DNA of 59,749 nt, from positions 1 to 59,749 of the forward strand of contig JALEQX010000015.1 of the NCBI GenBank assembly GCA_022763825.1, read 5' to 3'. Made by a program: the position numbers and the translations under genes. How positions within the stretch are numbered: the stretch's first letter is position 1; every line of letters starts with the position of its first letter. The notes beneath the pieces were generated by a model. The model searched no databases and was not told the origin of the DNA. It saw only the letters and a program-made list of their open reading frames with translations. Source of the stretch: Oscillospiraceae bacterium. GTDB taxonomy: Bacteria > Bacillota > Clostridia > Oscillospirales > Acutalibacteraceae. Positions 1 to 8,744 of this stretch are shown here, one piece after another.

Positions 1-2
1 AG

Positions 3-845
3 GATATCGAAAGAGCTTCGGATATACTCGTTTCCGACGGATTTAAAATGTCGCATGAGGGGCACGGCGTTCATATTGTTTTCGAAAAAGGGGACTGCCG
101 TTACGAGCTTCACAGAGAGCCGTCGGGAATTCCGAACGGCGAAGCGGGCGAAATTATAAGGAAGTATTTTGACGATATTCTCGATAAATCCGTTTTGATA
201 AACACCGATTTCGGACAGATGAAAATACCGTCGCCGTTTCACCACGGATTGATAATTCTTATGCACACGGCGCATCACATGACGGGCGAGGGACTCGGAT
301 TAAGACATATAAACGACTTTGCCGTGTTCGAAAATTCATTCGGCGAGGATGAATTCGTATCGTTGTTTTACGAAAAGCTCAACCGCGTCGGACTGTGGAA
401 ATTTACATGCATTATGACGAAAATTTCGTCGATGTTTCTCGGCGCGGACGAACGCGGATTTACAGGGGAAATTGACGAAAATATATGCGTAAATATAATG
501 AAAGATGTGTTTTCTTCGGGTAATTTCGGTCAGAAAAACTCGGACAGGGGACACGAAGCGCTGATAATGCAGAGGGCGGGAGAAGAGAAGAAGCGTTCGA
601 AAATCGGCAGTCTGTTTTTCAATGCAAACAGAATCGTGTATGAAAAATGGAGCATTGCAAAAAAGCTTAAATTTCTGCTGCCGATCGGCTGGCTTTTCTT
701 CGGCGTCAGGTATTTTATACGTTCGCTTCTCGGAAAAAGACCTAAAATAAACGTTATGACCGTAACGAGCGAGGCAGGAGAGAGGCAGAAAATGTACGAG
801 GCTCTTATGCTATATAAAACGAATGAAAAAAAATATCCTCGATAA
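3..845 (+). CDS. Nucleotidyltransferase family protein (5' truncated)
   Basis: The reading frame is open from base 3 through the first in-frame ATG at 48, so the gene starts outside the window and only its C-terminal ~280 residues are here. The visible part looks like the uncharacterised nucleotidyltransferase family (NTP_transf_5-like): a D-x-E-x-A-x-x-x-L start, the G-x-G-x-H-I-V-F stretch, a basic/aromatic middle with HHGLIILMHTAHH, and a C-terminal hydrophobic segment near KFLLPIGWLFFGVRYF. Such proteins often sit in polysaccharide or capsule loci; the neighbours here do not confirm that. The catalytic DxD region would lie upstream and cannot be checked. Assignment is by overall resemblance only. 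Confidence 0.55.
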   Translation, partial: DIERASDILVSDGFKMSHEGHGVHIVFEKGDCRYELHREPSGIPNGEAGEIIRKYFDDILDKSVLINTDFGQMKIPSPFHHGLIILMHTAHHMTGEGLGLRHINDFAVFENSFGEDEFVSLFYEKLNRVGLWKFTCIMTKISSMFLGADERGFTGEIDENICVNIMKDVFSSGNFGQKNSDRGHEALIMQRAGEEKKRSKIGSLFFNANRIVYEKWSIAKKLKFLLPIGWLFFGVRYFIRSLLGKRPKINVMTVTSEAGERQKMYEALMLYKTNEKKYPR

Positions 846-851
846 GTTGAT

Positions 852-889
852 ATGCGCATGAAGGCTGAACGCTTTCAGGCGCATTTTTT
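852..889 (+). terminator. Intrinsic terminator after the nucleotidyltransferase gene
   Basis: Stem ATGCGC (852-857) pairs with GCGCAT (879-884), with an additional TGAA/TTCA pairing inside, and is followed directly by a run of six T. It lies 6 bp after the stop codon and separates this gene from the next operon. Confidence 0.75.
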
Positions 890-911
890 ATAATATTTTT
901 TATGATTTATG

Positions 912-941
912 TTTACACCCGCAATCGTGATGTGTTATAAT
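912..941 (+). promoter_or_regulatory. Sigma-A type promoter of the GH20-apbE-rnf operon
   Basis: TTTACA at 912-917 and TATAAT at 936-941 are separated by 18 bp. A TGT triplet directly before the -10 box gives an extended -10 (TGnTATAAT). It is the only good promoter seen upstream of the 994-9551 gene series. Confidence 0.7.
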
Positions 942-950
942 AAATTGGTT

Positions 951-972
951 TTAAGTAAGTTAACTTATTTAA
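951..972 (+). promoter_or_regulatory. 22-bp palindrome, probable operator
   Basis: Centred on GTTAAC (959-964), the arms match over 22 bp with a single mismatch (955/968). It begins 9 bp after the -10 box, so a bound protein would cover the transcription start. It is followed by the GGAGG ribosome site at 981-985. The size and symmetry suit a dimeric HTH repressor (for example MarR, ROK or TetR type), but no regulator gene is adjacent and the family cannot be named. Confidence 0.6.
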
Positions 973-993
973 TGATTATCGGAGGAATATTTT

Positions 994-2427
994 ATGGCAC
1001 CCGACGTTATACCTCAGGTAAAGATTTATACTCAATCAGACGGATATTACAGAATACTTGAGAATGAAAATCTTGCGCAGAGCGTAAAGACTGTCATTGA
1101 CTGTGATATAGAGGGCGCGGAGTCGTATATTTTAAAAATCACCGAAAAGAGTATAATGCTCGCGTCTTCGTCAAACGAGGGACTTTTCCGCGGCTGGCAG
1201 ACGCTCAAACAGCTTGCGGTGCTCGCGCCCGACGGCAAAATTGCGTGCTGCCGGATAGAGGATTCGCCGAGGTACCGTTACAGGGGCTTTATGCTCGACT
1301 CGGCAAGGCATATGCCGTCGGTAAAGCAGATAAAGAAAATGATAGACGCGGCGGCGCTTTTTAAATTCAACGTTTTTCACTGGCATATTTCAGATGACCA
1401 GGGATTCAGATTCGAAAGTAAAAAATATCCTCTGCTCAACGAGATAGGTTCGTACAGAAAAAGCTCGGATTTCGGCAAAAAGCACGTTAATGAGCGTTAC
1501 GGCGGATTCTATACGAGAGAGGAAATGTCCGATATCGTAAAATACTGCCGTGACAGATTCATAACCGTTATTCCCGAAATAGATATGCCCGGTCACGTCT
1601 CGTCTCTTATCGCTTCTTACCCGTACCTTTCGTGCGAGGAAAAGCCTATCGACGTAGTTACTAAACAGGGTATTTTCCCCGATATTCTCTGTGCGGGCAA
1701 GGTCACGACGTATTCGTTTATAAAAGATTTGCTCGACGAGGTATGCGAGGTATTCGACGGCGAATATATACACATAGGCGGAGATGAGGCTCCAAAAACC
1801 AAGTGGCGCAGGTGCCCCTACTGCCGTGCGAAAATCGCAAAAGAGGGGCTTAAAAACGAAGAGGAGCTTCAGGGCTTTTTCGTAAACGAGATTGCCGGAT
1901 ATTTAAAATCAAAGGGCAAAAAGGTCATATGCTGGAACGAGAGCCTTAAAAGCGGTCTTGCAGACGGAGAAATAACCGCGCAGATGTGGATGGACAGGGA
2001 CGAGCTGTGTATAAAACACGCGAACTCCGGCGGAGATGTTATCATATCCGATTTTTATCACTACTATCTTGACTATCCGTACGGCATGACTCCGCTTGAT
2101 AAAGTATATAATTACAAAACGGAATCGAATAAACTCAGCGAAACCGGCAGAACGCACATTATCGGCGTTGAAACACCGCTGTGGAGCGAGTATATAGATA
2201 CGGACAAGCAGATGGAATTTATGTTTTTCCCGCGTATGACAGCCGTCGCGGAGGCGGGCTGGACAGACGAGGAAAACAGAAACTGCGCGGATTATAAATT
2301 AAGACTTTCAAAGGTTGTTACAATACTTGAAAAGATGGGAATAGAGCCTGCTGACGAGAGCTATTGGAATGTTCCGTTTTATAAAAGAATTCGCGATATA
2401 GGAAAGCATTTCGGTATACTGCCATGA
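994..2427 (+). CDS. Glycoside hydrolase family 20 beta-N-acetylhexosaminidase
   Basis: Predicted to remove terminal beta-linked GlcNAc/GalNAc by substrate-assisted catalysis. An N-terminal GH20b-like part (~1-90) precedes the TIM barrel, which starts at YRGFMLDSARHM. Family motifs are HWHISDDQ (H129-W-H131), EIDMPGH, and the catalytic pair D264-E265 in HIGGDEAPK. The 477-residue length is near that of compact GH20 enzymes. There is no signal peptide, so it is probably cytosolic and acts on imported oligosaccharides. GGAGG lies 8 bp before the ATG. Its stop overlaps the apbE start (ATGA), so it heads the Rnf operon, an unusual place for a glycosidase. Confidence 0.9.
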   Translation: MAPDVIPQVKIYTQSDGYYRILENENLAQSVKTVIDCDIEGAESYILKITEKSIMLASSSNEGLFRGWQTLKQLAVLAPDGKIACCRIEDSPRYRYRGFMLDSARHMPSVKQIKKMIDAAALFKFNVFHWHISDDQGFRFESKKYPLLNEIGSYRKSSDFGKKHVNERYGGFYTREEMSDIVKYCRDRFITVIPEIDMPGHVSSLIASYPYLSCEEKPIDVVTKQGIFPDILCAGKVTTYSFIKDLLDEVCEVFDGEYIHIGGDEAPKTKWRRCPYCRAKIAKEGLKNEEELQGFFVNEIAGYLKSKGKKVICWNESLKSGLADGEITAQMWMDRDELCIKHANSGGDVIISDFYHYYLDYPYGMTPLDKVYNYKTESNKLSETGRTHIIGVETPLWSEYIDTDKQMEFMFFPRMTAVAEAGWTDEENRNCADYKLRLSKVVTILEKMGIEPADESYWNVPFYKRIRDIGKHFGILP

Positions 2428-3437
2428 AACAGATGAAAAAAAATACGGTTATTCCGCTGACGGCCGTTTTTGTCGTAATTATTGCCGTATCGTGCGTTTA
2501 CGCACTGTTTTTCAGAACCGGCGAGGACTCGAAAACGGACGTCGCAATGGGTACGGTCATCACCGTAAAGGCGTACGGCAGACATACGTCCGAGGGAGTC
2601 GAAAACGCCGTTTCGGCTGTTAAAAATCTCGATTCTCTCATTTCGAAAACGGTCGAAAACAGCGATATAAGTAAGATTAACGCCGATTCTTCGGCAGACG
2701 TAAACGACAAAACCGTTTCGGTTATAAATAAAACGCTCGATGTGTGCAGAGACAGCGCGGGCGCGCTCGATATCACTGTCGGAAATCTGTCCGAAACGTG
2801 GGATATCGGCGGGGATAATCAGAGGGTACCGTCGGACGAGGAGCTTCAAAAGGGACTTTCATTCGTCGGATATCAAAACATAAAAATATCTGGTAACAAA
2901 GTAAGCGTTCCCGCGGGCGTTCATCTCGATCTCGGCGCGTCGGGCAAGGGCGCCGGCGCGGACGAGGCGGTTTGGGCTCTTAAAAATACAAAGGGCGTTT
3001 CGGGCGCGGTCGTATCCGTCGGCGGAACCGTAGGCGTGTTCGGCAAAAATCCGAATTCAGACCACTGGGGCGTCGGCGTAAGAAAGCCCGAACGCGACAA
3101 CACGGGCTACATCGCCGTTATTAAATTATATAAAGACAGCTTCGTTTCGACGTCGGGAAGCTATGAAAAGTATTTTGAGTCCGGCGGAAAAACGTATCAT
3201 CATATTCTCTCCCCGTTTACGGGTTATCCCGCCGAGAGCGGACTTAAAAGCGTTACGGTCGTAACGTATGACAGCGGAGTTTATGCCGATTCTCTGTCTA
3301 CGGCGTGCTTTGTCCTCGGGTATGAAAAGAGTATTTCTCTTCTCAAAAAATACTCCGCCGACGCGTTTTTCATTATGGACGACGGAAGCGTTAAAATGAC
3401 CGACGGTATAAAGGATAACGTGACGATGAATGAGTGA
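2424..3437 (+). CDS. apbE: FAD:protein FMN transferase (ApbE)
   Basis: ApbE cleaves FAD and attaches FMN through a phosphoester bond to Thr in target proteins outside the membrane; its natural substrates here are RnfD and RnfG, encoded downstream. Seen: an N-terminal hydrophobic segment (residues ~9-29, with a possible but non-ideal lipobox ending in Cys), MGTVITVKAYG near the start of the mature domain, LDLGASGKGAGADEA (the FAD-site region, usually G-G-I-A-K-G-Y), a GGTVGVFG loop, HILSPFTGYPA, and ADSLSTACFVLG. Length 337 is typical. It overlaps GH20 by 4 nt and the next gene by 8 nt. Confidence 0.93.
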   Translation: MKQMKKNTVIPLTAVFVVIIAVSCVYALFFRTGEDSKTDVAMGTVITVKAYGRHTSEGVENAVSAVKNLDSLISKTVENSDISKINADSSADVNDKTVSVINKTLDVCRDSAGALDITVGNLSETWDIGGDNQRVPSDEELQKGLSFVGYQNIKISGNKVSVPAGVHLDLGASGKGAGADEAVWALKNTKGVSGAVVSVGGTVGVFGKNPNSDHWGVGVRKPERDNTGYIAVIKLYKDSFVSTSGSYEKYFESGGKTYHHILSPFTGYPAESGLKSVTVVTYDSGVYADSLSTACFVLGYEKSISLLKKYSADAFFIMDDGSVKMTDGIKDNVTMNE

Positions 3438-3813
3438 GAGAAAACTGTTTAAGAAAAGCGACGCTGTAATAATTATCATATTGCTCGTCTGCTCATTTTC
3501 GTTTATAATTTATTCTAAGGAGAATAAAAAGAGCGTTACGGCTCAGATAATCTGTTCGGGCGAGACCGTTAAGACAATAGAGCTCGATTCCGTAACGGAA
3601 GGTTACGATATCCCGCTGTGTGACGGACGCGTCACGGTTCGCGTCGAAAAGGGCGCTGTATATTTTAAACAAAGCGACTGTAAGGACAAGCTGTGCGTAA
3701 AGTCGGGGAGGCTCGAAAACCCCGGAGACACCGCCGCCTGCCTGCCCGAAAAGGTCGTAATCACGCTGTCGGGGGCGAAAAAAGGCGAAAACCCCGACAT
3801 AATCTCATATTAG
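3430..3813 (+). CDS. NusG domain II-containing protein
   Basis: A 127-residue protein with one N-terminal membrane segment (~11-28) and an extracytoplasmic NusG-domain-II fold. It carries the conserved pattern S-D-C-x4-C-V-x-x-G-x(5)-G-D-x-x-x-C-L-P, here with three Cys that could form a disulfide or bind metal. The function is unknown, but the gene is regularly linked to apbE, Gx-transporter and rnf genes in Clostridia, which suggests a role in assembly of the flavinylated electron-transport chain. It overlaps the apbE end by 8 nt (ATG at 3430). Confidence 0.85.
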   Translation: MSERKLFKKSDAVIIIILLVCSFSFIIYSKENKKSVTAQIICSGETVKTIELDSVTEGYDIPLCDGRVTVRVEKGAVYFKQSDCKDKLCVKSGRLENPGDTAACLPEKVVITLSGAKKGENPDIISY

Positions 3814-3822
3814 GTGATATAA

Positions 3823-4353
3823 TTGCCGAAAAAACAAATTTCCGCGGCAAAGCGAACCGCGTATACGGGAATAACCGCCGCACTCGCAGTCGCGCTGTCG
3901 TTTCTCGAAAATCTGATACCGCCGATAGCTGCTCTGCCCCCGGGGGCTAAAATAGGATTTGCTAATATAGCCGTCATGTTCGCGCTGCTGAATTTTTCAT
4001 ACGCCGACGCGGTTATAATCGTTATAATAAAATCCGTTTTCGTCCTGATAACGAGGGGTGCCTCCGCGTTCTTTATGAGTATTGCGGGCGGACTGTTAAG
4101 CGTTGTAATTCTAATAGCCGTCCTCGCCGTATCGAAAAAAACCGGCAGGAATCTTTCATATATATTTCTGTCCGTCACGGGAGCGCTGTTTCACAACATA
4201 GGTCAGCTTATCGCAGCGGGACTTTATATGTCGACGTTCTCCGTCGTTGGATATATGCCGGTTATGATAATCTGCGCGTTAGGCTCCGGAGTTGTTACGG
4301 GTATAGTATTAAAAATCGTAATACCGCCCATAACGAAAATTATGTCGATATAA
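3823..4353 (+). CDS. Gx transporter family protein (heptaprenyl diphosphate synthase component I-like)
   Basis: A small, very hydrophobic protein (176 aa) with about five membrane segments and the Gly-rich opening A-A-L-A-V-A-L-S-F-L-E-N, followed by PPGAKIGFANI, which is characteristic of the family annotated as Gx transporter or HepS component I. It resembles ECF S-components, and a vitamin or quinone-precursor substrate is possible but not shown. The start is TTG at 3823 with AGGTGAT 6 bp upstream. It lies between the NusG-II gene and rnfC, the usual arrangement in anaerobic Firmicutes. Confidence 0.82.
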   Translation: MPKKQISAAKRTAYTGITAALAVALSFLENLIPPIAALPPGAKIGFANIAVMFALLNFSYADAVIIVIIKSVFVLITRGASAFFMSIAGGLLSVVILIAVLAVSKKTGRNLSYIFLSVTGALFHNIGQLIAAGLYMSTFSVVGYMPVMIICALGSGVVTGIVLKIVIPPITKIMSI

Positions 4354-4401
4354 TTATTTCAAACTTTTTATATAAAGAAAAAAATGGAGGTAGAAAATAA
4401 T

Positions 4402-5754
4402 ATGAGCAAAGCCCATATGAAGGGCGTTCTTAAAGCCGTTAAGAACGTCAGAGGCGGAGTTAAAGTCGATCACCGCAAGATAACCGCCGACCTGCCCGTT
4501 GAAAGAATCGAAATGCCCGACAAAGTGTTGCTGCCCATGCAGCAGCACATAGGCGCGCCGTGTACTCCGACTGTAAAAGTCGGTGATATCGTGGGCGTAG
4601 GTCAGCTCATAGGCGATTCGGACGCGTTTGTATCGGCGCCCGTTCACGCTTCGATTTCCGGCAAGGTTACGGCAATAGGCCCCGTTAAACTTGCAAACGG
4701 CAGTATGGTTGACGCAGTTACGATTGAAAACGACGGTGAAATGAGACTTTTCGAGGGCATAGAACCGCCTAAGGTTGAAACCCGCGAAGATCTTGTAAAG
4801 GCAATAAGAGCCTCGGGACTTGTCGGTCTCGGAGGAGCGGGATTCCCGACGAGCGTAAAACTTGCGTTTTCGCCCGATAAGAATATCGATACTCTTATCG
4901 TAAACGCGGCGGAGTGCGAGCCGTATATCACAGTCGATTACCGCGAGTGTATCGACAATTCATGGGATGTTATGGGCGGAGTTTACTCTCTTGCCGAACT
5001 TCTCGGATTTAAACACATCGTTATCGCGGTTGAGGATAATAAACCCGACGCCATAGAGGTTCTTAAAAACATAGCCTCCAAGAACACGGAAAAAGATTTT
5101 AAGGTCGACGTTATGGCTCTTAAATCGAAATATCCGCAGGGCGCGGAGAAAATGATGATTCAGTCGGCGACGGGCAGAAAAGTTCCGATAGGCAAACTTC
5201 CCGCCGACGTCGGATGCGTCGTAATGAACGTAGCTTCGGTAGCGTTTGCCGCAAGATACTTAAAATCGGGCAAACCCCTTGTCAGCCGTTCGGTTACTGT
5301 CAGCGGAGACGCAATAAGGAATCCTAAGAATTTACGAGTTCCGATAGGCATTGAGGTTCAGAAGCTCATAGACGCGTGCGGGGGATTCGCCGTTGAGCCT
5401 TATAAGATTATAGCAGGCGGACCCATGATGGGCATTTCTATAATAGATACGACCGCTCCTCTTGTAAAGAATAACAACGCGCTTCTCGCATTCAGCGAAA
5501 AAACGGGACTTCTTAAAAAGGAAAGAGCCTGTATCAGATGCGGAAGATGCGCCGCGGCGTGTCCGATGAGTCTTGTTCCGACTCTTCTTGAAAAATACGC
5601 TTTGAGAGAGGACGCCGAAACGCTTTCAAAACTCGGAATCGGCGTATGTATGGAGTGCGGCAGCTGTTCGTACTCATGTCCCGCGGGCAAACCGCTCGTT
5701 CAGTATATGAGACTCGGAAAACAAATCGTAAGAGAGGCAGGCGCAAAGAAATGA
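4402..5754 (+). CDS. rnfC: Rnf complex subunit RnfC
   Basis: Peripheral cytoplasmic subunit that exchanges electrons with NAD(H) and carries FMN and two [4Fe-4S] clusters. Seen: a biotinyl-lipoyl-like N-terminal part (VPVHASISGKV type), the NADH/FMN region GLGGAGFPTSVK and NAAECEPYITVDY, and two ferredoxin motifs, C377-x2-C380-x2-C383-x3-C387 and C416-x2-C419-x2-C422-x3-C426. I take ATG 4402 as the start. An in-frame ATG at 4384 lies inside the GGAGGT ribosome site (4387-4392) and would read through it. 450 residues is normal. The stop overlaps the rnfD ATG. Confidence 0.96.
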   Translation: MSKAHMKGVLKAVKNVRGGVKVDHRKITADLPVERIEMPDKVLLPMQQHIGAPCTPTVKVGDIVGVGQLIGDSDAFVSAPVHASISGKVTAIGPVKLANGSMVDAVTIENDGEMRLFEGIEPPKVETREDLVKAIRASGLVGLGGAGFPTSVKLAFSPDKNIDTLIVNAAECEPYITVDYRECIDNSWDVMGGVYSLAELLGFKHIVIAVEDNKPDAIEVLKNIASKNTEKDFKVDVMALKSKYPQGAEKMMIQSATGRKVPIGKLPADVGCVVMNVASVAFAARYLKSGKPLVSRSVTVSGDAIRNPKNLRVPIGIEVQKLIDACGGFAVEPYKIIAGGPMMGISIIDTTAPLVKNNNALLAFSEKTGLLKKERACIRCGRCAAACPMSLVPTLLEKYALREDAETLSKLGIGVCMECGSCSYSCPAGKPLVQYMRLGKQIVREAGAKK

Positions 5755-6761
5755 ACAGACTTACGGTAAGCGCGTCACCGCACGTCCGCAGCGCGGACAC
5801 GGTAACGGGCATCATGGGCGACGTAATTATATCGCTTATTCCCGCGGCGGTCACATCGGTATTCCTGTACGGACTCAGGGCTCTGCTCGTCATAGCCGTA
5901 TGCGTCGGCTGCTGCGTATTATTTGAATATATTTCGAGAAAAGTACTTAAAAGAGACAACACGATAGGAGATTTGAGCGCGATTGTCACCGGACTTTTGT
6001 TAGCGTTCAATTTACCGTCGACGATTCCGCTGTGGATGGCGGCTATCGGCTCGTTCGCCGCAATAGTTATAGCAAAGCAGTGCTTCGGCGGTATCGGTCA
6101 GAACTTTGTAAACCCCGCAATCGCGGGACGTATAATTCTGCTCGTATCATTCTCGTCGGCAATGACAAACTGGACTCAGCCTTTACAGTGGAAAGAGACG
6201 GTTGACGCCGTTACGACGGCAACCCCGCTTGCGAGACTTTCGGCGCTTGATCTCGGCGGAAATATCGCTTCGCAGATAGCTGCCGACAGCGAGCTTCCTT
6301 CGCTTGTCAAAATGCTGTTCGGCATAAGAGAGGGATGTCTCGGCGAGGGATGCGCCGTCGCGCTCATAGCCGGCGGAATTTACTTAATGGCGAGAAAAGT
6401 CATTAAGCCCGCGATTCCTTTTACGTTTATAGGCACCGTCGCCGTTATAATGCTCATTGCGGGCAGGGGCGATCTTACGTTTGTCGCTTATGAGCTTCTC
6501 TCGGGCGGACTTCTGCTCGGCGCGTTCTTCATGGCGACCGACTACGCGACAAGCCCGATAAGCACAAAGGGCAAGATTATATTCGGCATAGGATGCGGAA
6601 TCATCACATCGGTAATAAGGCTGTTCGGCTCGCTTCCCGAGGGCGTTTCGTATTCGATAATATTAATGAATATTCTTACTCCTCATATAGACACTCTTAC
6701 CAGACCCGTTCCCTTCGGTTTTGTTAAGGAGAAAAAGTCAAAAGAAAAGGAGGCGGTATAA
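5751..6761 (+). CDS. rnfD: Rnf complex subunit RnfD
   Basis: Integral membrane subunit with covalently bound FMN. The flavinylation motif D-A-V-T-T-A-T puts the predicted FMN-carrying Thr at residue 158. Hydrophobic helices cover most of its 336 residues. The start ATG 5751 overlaps the rnfC stop (ATGA), and the first residues MNRLTVSASPHVRS are typical of RnfD. A longer in-frame extension upstream lies entirely inside rnfC and is rejected. ApbE from the same operon is the expected flavin transferase. Confidence 0.95.
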   Translation: MNRLTVSASPHVRSADTVTGIMGDVIISLIPAAVTSVFLYGLRALLVIAVCVGCCVLFEYISRKVLKRDNTIGDLSAIVTGLLLAFNLPSTIPLWMAAIGSFAAIVIAKQCFGGIGQNFVNPAIAGRIILLVSFSSAMTNWTQPLQWKETVDAVTTATPLARLSALDLGGNIASQIAADSELPSLVKMLFGIREGCLGEGCAVALIAGGIYLMARKVIKPAIPFTFIGTVAVIMLIAGRGDLTFVAYELLSGGLLLGAFFMATDYATSPISTKGKIIFGIGCGIITSVIRLFGSLPEGVSYSIILMNILTPHIDTLTRPVPFGFVKEKKSKEKEAV

Positions 6762-6762
6762 G

Positions 6763-7332
6763 ATGAAGAAATTTTCACCCAAAGAAATTATACTGCCCAC
6801 AGTCGCTCTTCTTGTAATCGGTCTTATATGCTCGGGAATTCTTGCGTTCGTAAACAACGTTACGTCACCGATTATCAGCAAGATAAACTATGAGAGCGAG
6901 GTTAAGTCGAGAAAAGTCGTCCTACCCGACGCGAAATCGTTCGGCGATCCGGTTGAAAAAGACGGAGTTTCGTACGTCGAGGGCAAGAGCGCGGACGGCG
7001 AAACGGTCGGCTTTGTTTTCACGACAAGCGCAAAGGGTTACGGCGGAACGATATCCGTTATGACCGGACTGGACGCAGACGGAAAAATCACGGGACTTCA
7101 GATTCTCTCAATCGACGAAACTCCGGGACTCGGAATGAACGCGAAAAAGGAATCGTGGCTGTCGCAGTTTACGGGCAAGTCGGGAACATTGTCGGTTGTC
7201 AAGGGTTCGGCATCGGAATCCGAGCAGATTCAGGCGATAACGAGCGCGACGATTACGTCCAAAGCCGTTACGTCGGCTGTCAACACGGCGACTGAATTCT
7301 ATAACGAAAATCTTTCAAAGGAGGCGGCGTAA
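6763..7332 (+). CDS. rnfG: Rnf complex subunit RnfG
   Basis: Membrane-anchored extracytoplasmic flavoprotein of the Rnf chain. One N-terminal helix (~10-30) is followed by an FMN-binding domain whose motif A-I-T-S-A-T-I-T-S places the flavinylated Thr at 163. Short upstream motifs GLQILSIDETPGLG also fit the family. The start is ATG 6763 with AAGGAGG just upstream (inside the rnfD 3' end). 189 aa is normal. It is separated from rnfD by 1 bp and from rnfE by 0 bp, so translation is probably coupled. Confidence 0.94.
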   Translation: MKKFSPKEIILPTVALLVIGLICSGILAFVNNVTSPIISKINYESEVKSRKVVLPDAKSFGDPVEKDGVSYVEGKSADGETVGFVFTTSAKGYGGTISVMTGLDADGKITGLQILSIDETPGLGMNAKKESWLSQFTGKSGTLSVVKGSASESEQIQAITSATITSKAVTSAVNTATEFYNENLSKEAA

Positions 7333-8142
7333 ATGGAGGAAAAAAGAAGCCTCGGTAAAGAGTTTACCAAAGGTATTATAAAAGAAAATCCCGTTTTGAG
7401 ACTCGTTCTCGGAACATGTCCGACCCTCGCCGTCACGACATCGGCGATAAACGCGATAGGTATGGGCATAGCCGCCACGATAGTTCTCGTGTGCTCGAAC
7501 GTCGCTATTTCGGCTCTTAGAAAGGTGATTCCCTCAAAGGTCAGAATCCCCGCGTACATAGTTATAATAGCCTCGTTCGTTACGCTCGTTCAGATGGTCG
7601 TTAAGGCTTACGTTCCCGCGCTCAATGACGCGCTGGGCGTATATCTTCCTCTTATAGTCGTTAACTGTATAATCCTCGGCAGAGCCGAAGCATTCGCAAG
7701 CAAGAATCCCGTGGGAGCCTCCGCTCTCGACGGACTCGGAATGGGCGTAGGCTTTACGACTTCGCTGTTCATAATGGGTACGATAAGAGAAATCCTCGGC
7801 GCGGGAACGTTCCTCTCGGGAGCCGATAATCTTCTCGGAATACTCGGAGTTACGTTCAAGGGCTTCGATTTTACCGAGGGGCTTTCGAAAATCGGTCTTG
7901 CTCCGATGACTCTGTTCATTCTCCCTGCGGGCGGATTTTTCGTATTCGGTATGCTTATCGCTCTTGCCAATAAGATATCCGACGAAAAAGGACTTTCCAA
8001 GGCGGAGCTTCACGGATGCAAGCACTGTCCGATGGCTTCGACCTGCACGCACATGTCCGACGAGCAGAGAGCCGAATGCGGTATGAGCGCAAAAACGGAC
8101 GAAAATGTTAAAACAGCAGACGGGGAGGCGGGTAATTCATGA
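7333..8142 (+). CDS. rnfE: Rnf complex subunit RnfE with Cys-rich C-terminal extension
   Basis: Six-helix membrane subunit that, with RnfA, holds an intramembrane [2Fe-2S] cluster. The expected ligands are C29 in L-G-T-C-P-T-L-A and C112 in V-N-C-I-I-L-G-R. After the last helix (FVFGMLIALANK) the protein continues about 55 residues beyond the usual end. This tail has four Cys (C229, C232, C238, C249) in a C-x2-C-x5-C-x10-C pattern with nearby His, then an acidic end. The tail would face the cytoplasm if topology is standard. It is not part of the common RnfE fold; metal binding is my inference. The stop overlaps rnfA (ATGA). Confidence 0.93.
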   Translation: MEEKRSLGKEFTKGIIKENPVLRLVLGTCPTLAVTTSAINAIGMGIAATIVLVCSNVAISALRKVIPSKVRIPAYIVIIASFVTLVQMVVKAYVPALNDALGVYLPLIVVNCIILGRAEAFASKNPVGASALDGLGMGVGFTTSLFIMGTIREILGAGTFLSGADNLLGILGVTFKGFDFTEGLSKIGLAPMTLFILPAGGFFVFGMLIALANKISDEKGLSKAELHGCKHCPMASTCTHMSDEQRAECGMSAKTDENVKTADGEAGNS

Positions 8143-8729
8143 AATTCTATATAGCTCTTCTCGTAATGGGACTTCTGACGCAGAACTTTGTTCTCGCAAA
8201 GTTCCTTGGTATATGCCCGTTTTTGGGCGTTTCAAAGAAGCTCGGCACGGCTGTCGGAATGAGTTCCGCCGTCGTAGTCGTAATGCTTATTTCAACGGCG
8301 GCGACTTACCCCATCAATAATTTCTTACAGTCGCACGACCTCGGATACCTTCAGACGATTGTCTGCATACTTGTTATTGCGGCTCTCGTTCAGATGGTTG
8401 AAATCATTCTTAAAAAATTCATGCCTCCGCTCTATAACGCGTTGGGAATTTATCTTCCCCTTATCACGACAAATTGTGCGGTTCTCGGCGTTGTTCTCTT
8501 AAACTTCGACAACGGCTACACGTTCGGTCAGTCAATGATAAACTCGCTCGGAGGCGGTCTCGGCTTTATGCTGGCGATGGTTCTTTTCGCAGGCGTACGT
8601 CAGAAAATGGAGACGTGCGATATTCCCGAGTCGTTAAAGGGTCTGCCGATAACGCTTATCGCCGCGTCGCTTGTCTCGCTCTCGTTTGTCGGATTCACCG
8701 GCATTGTCGAGGGTATGGGACTTATGTAA
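8139..8729 (+). CDS. rnfA: Rnf complex subunit RnfA
   Basis: Six-helix membrane subunit homologous to RnfE with inverted topology. The intramembrane [2Fe-2S] ligands are C26 (L-G-I-C-P-F-L-G) and C113 (T-T-N-C-A-V-L-G). 196 residues is the standard length. The start overlaps the rnfE stop by 4 nt and it is followed by rnfB after 15 bp with GGAGG. It forms part of the Na+ or H+ translocating core; the sequence does not tell which ion is used. Confidence 0.96.
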   Translation: MKFYIALLVMGLLTQNFVLAKFLGICPFLGVSKKLGTAVGMSSAVVVVMLISTAATYPINNFLQSHDLGYLQTIVCILVIAALVQMVEIILKKFMPPLYNALGIYLPLITTNCAVLGVVLLNFDNGYTFGQSMINSLGGGLGFMLAMVLFAGVRQKMETCDIPESLKGLPITLIAASLVSLSFVGFTGIVEGMGLM

Positions 8730-8744
8730 AGGAGGGCTTAGAGT

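Noticed and set aside
4384..4401. Upstream ATG of the rnfC frame as the true start
   Set aside because: It would translate through the GGAGGT ribosome site at 4387-4392; ATG 4402 has proper spacing and gives the normal RnfC N-terminus.
5646..5750. N-terminal extension of RnfD inside rnfC
   Set aside because: The extension encodes a basic, non-conserved stretch from the rnfC coding strand in another frame; ATG 5751 overlaps the rnfC stop in the usual way.
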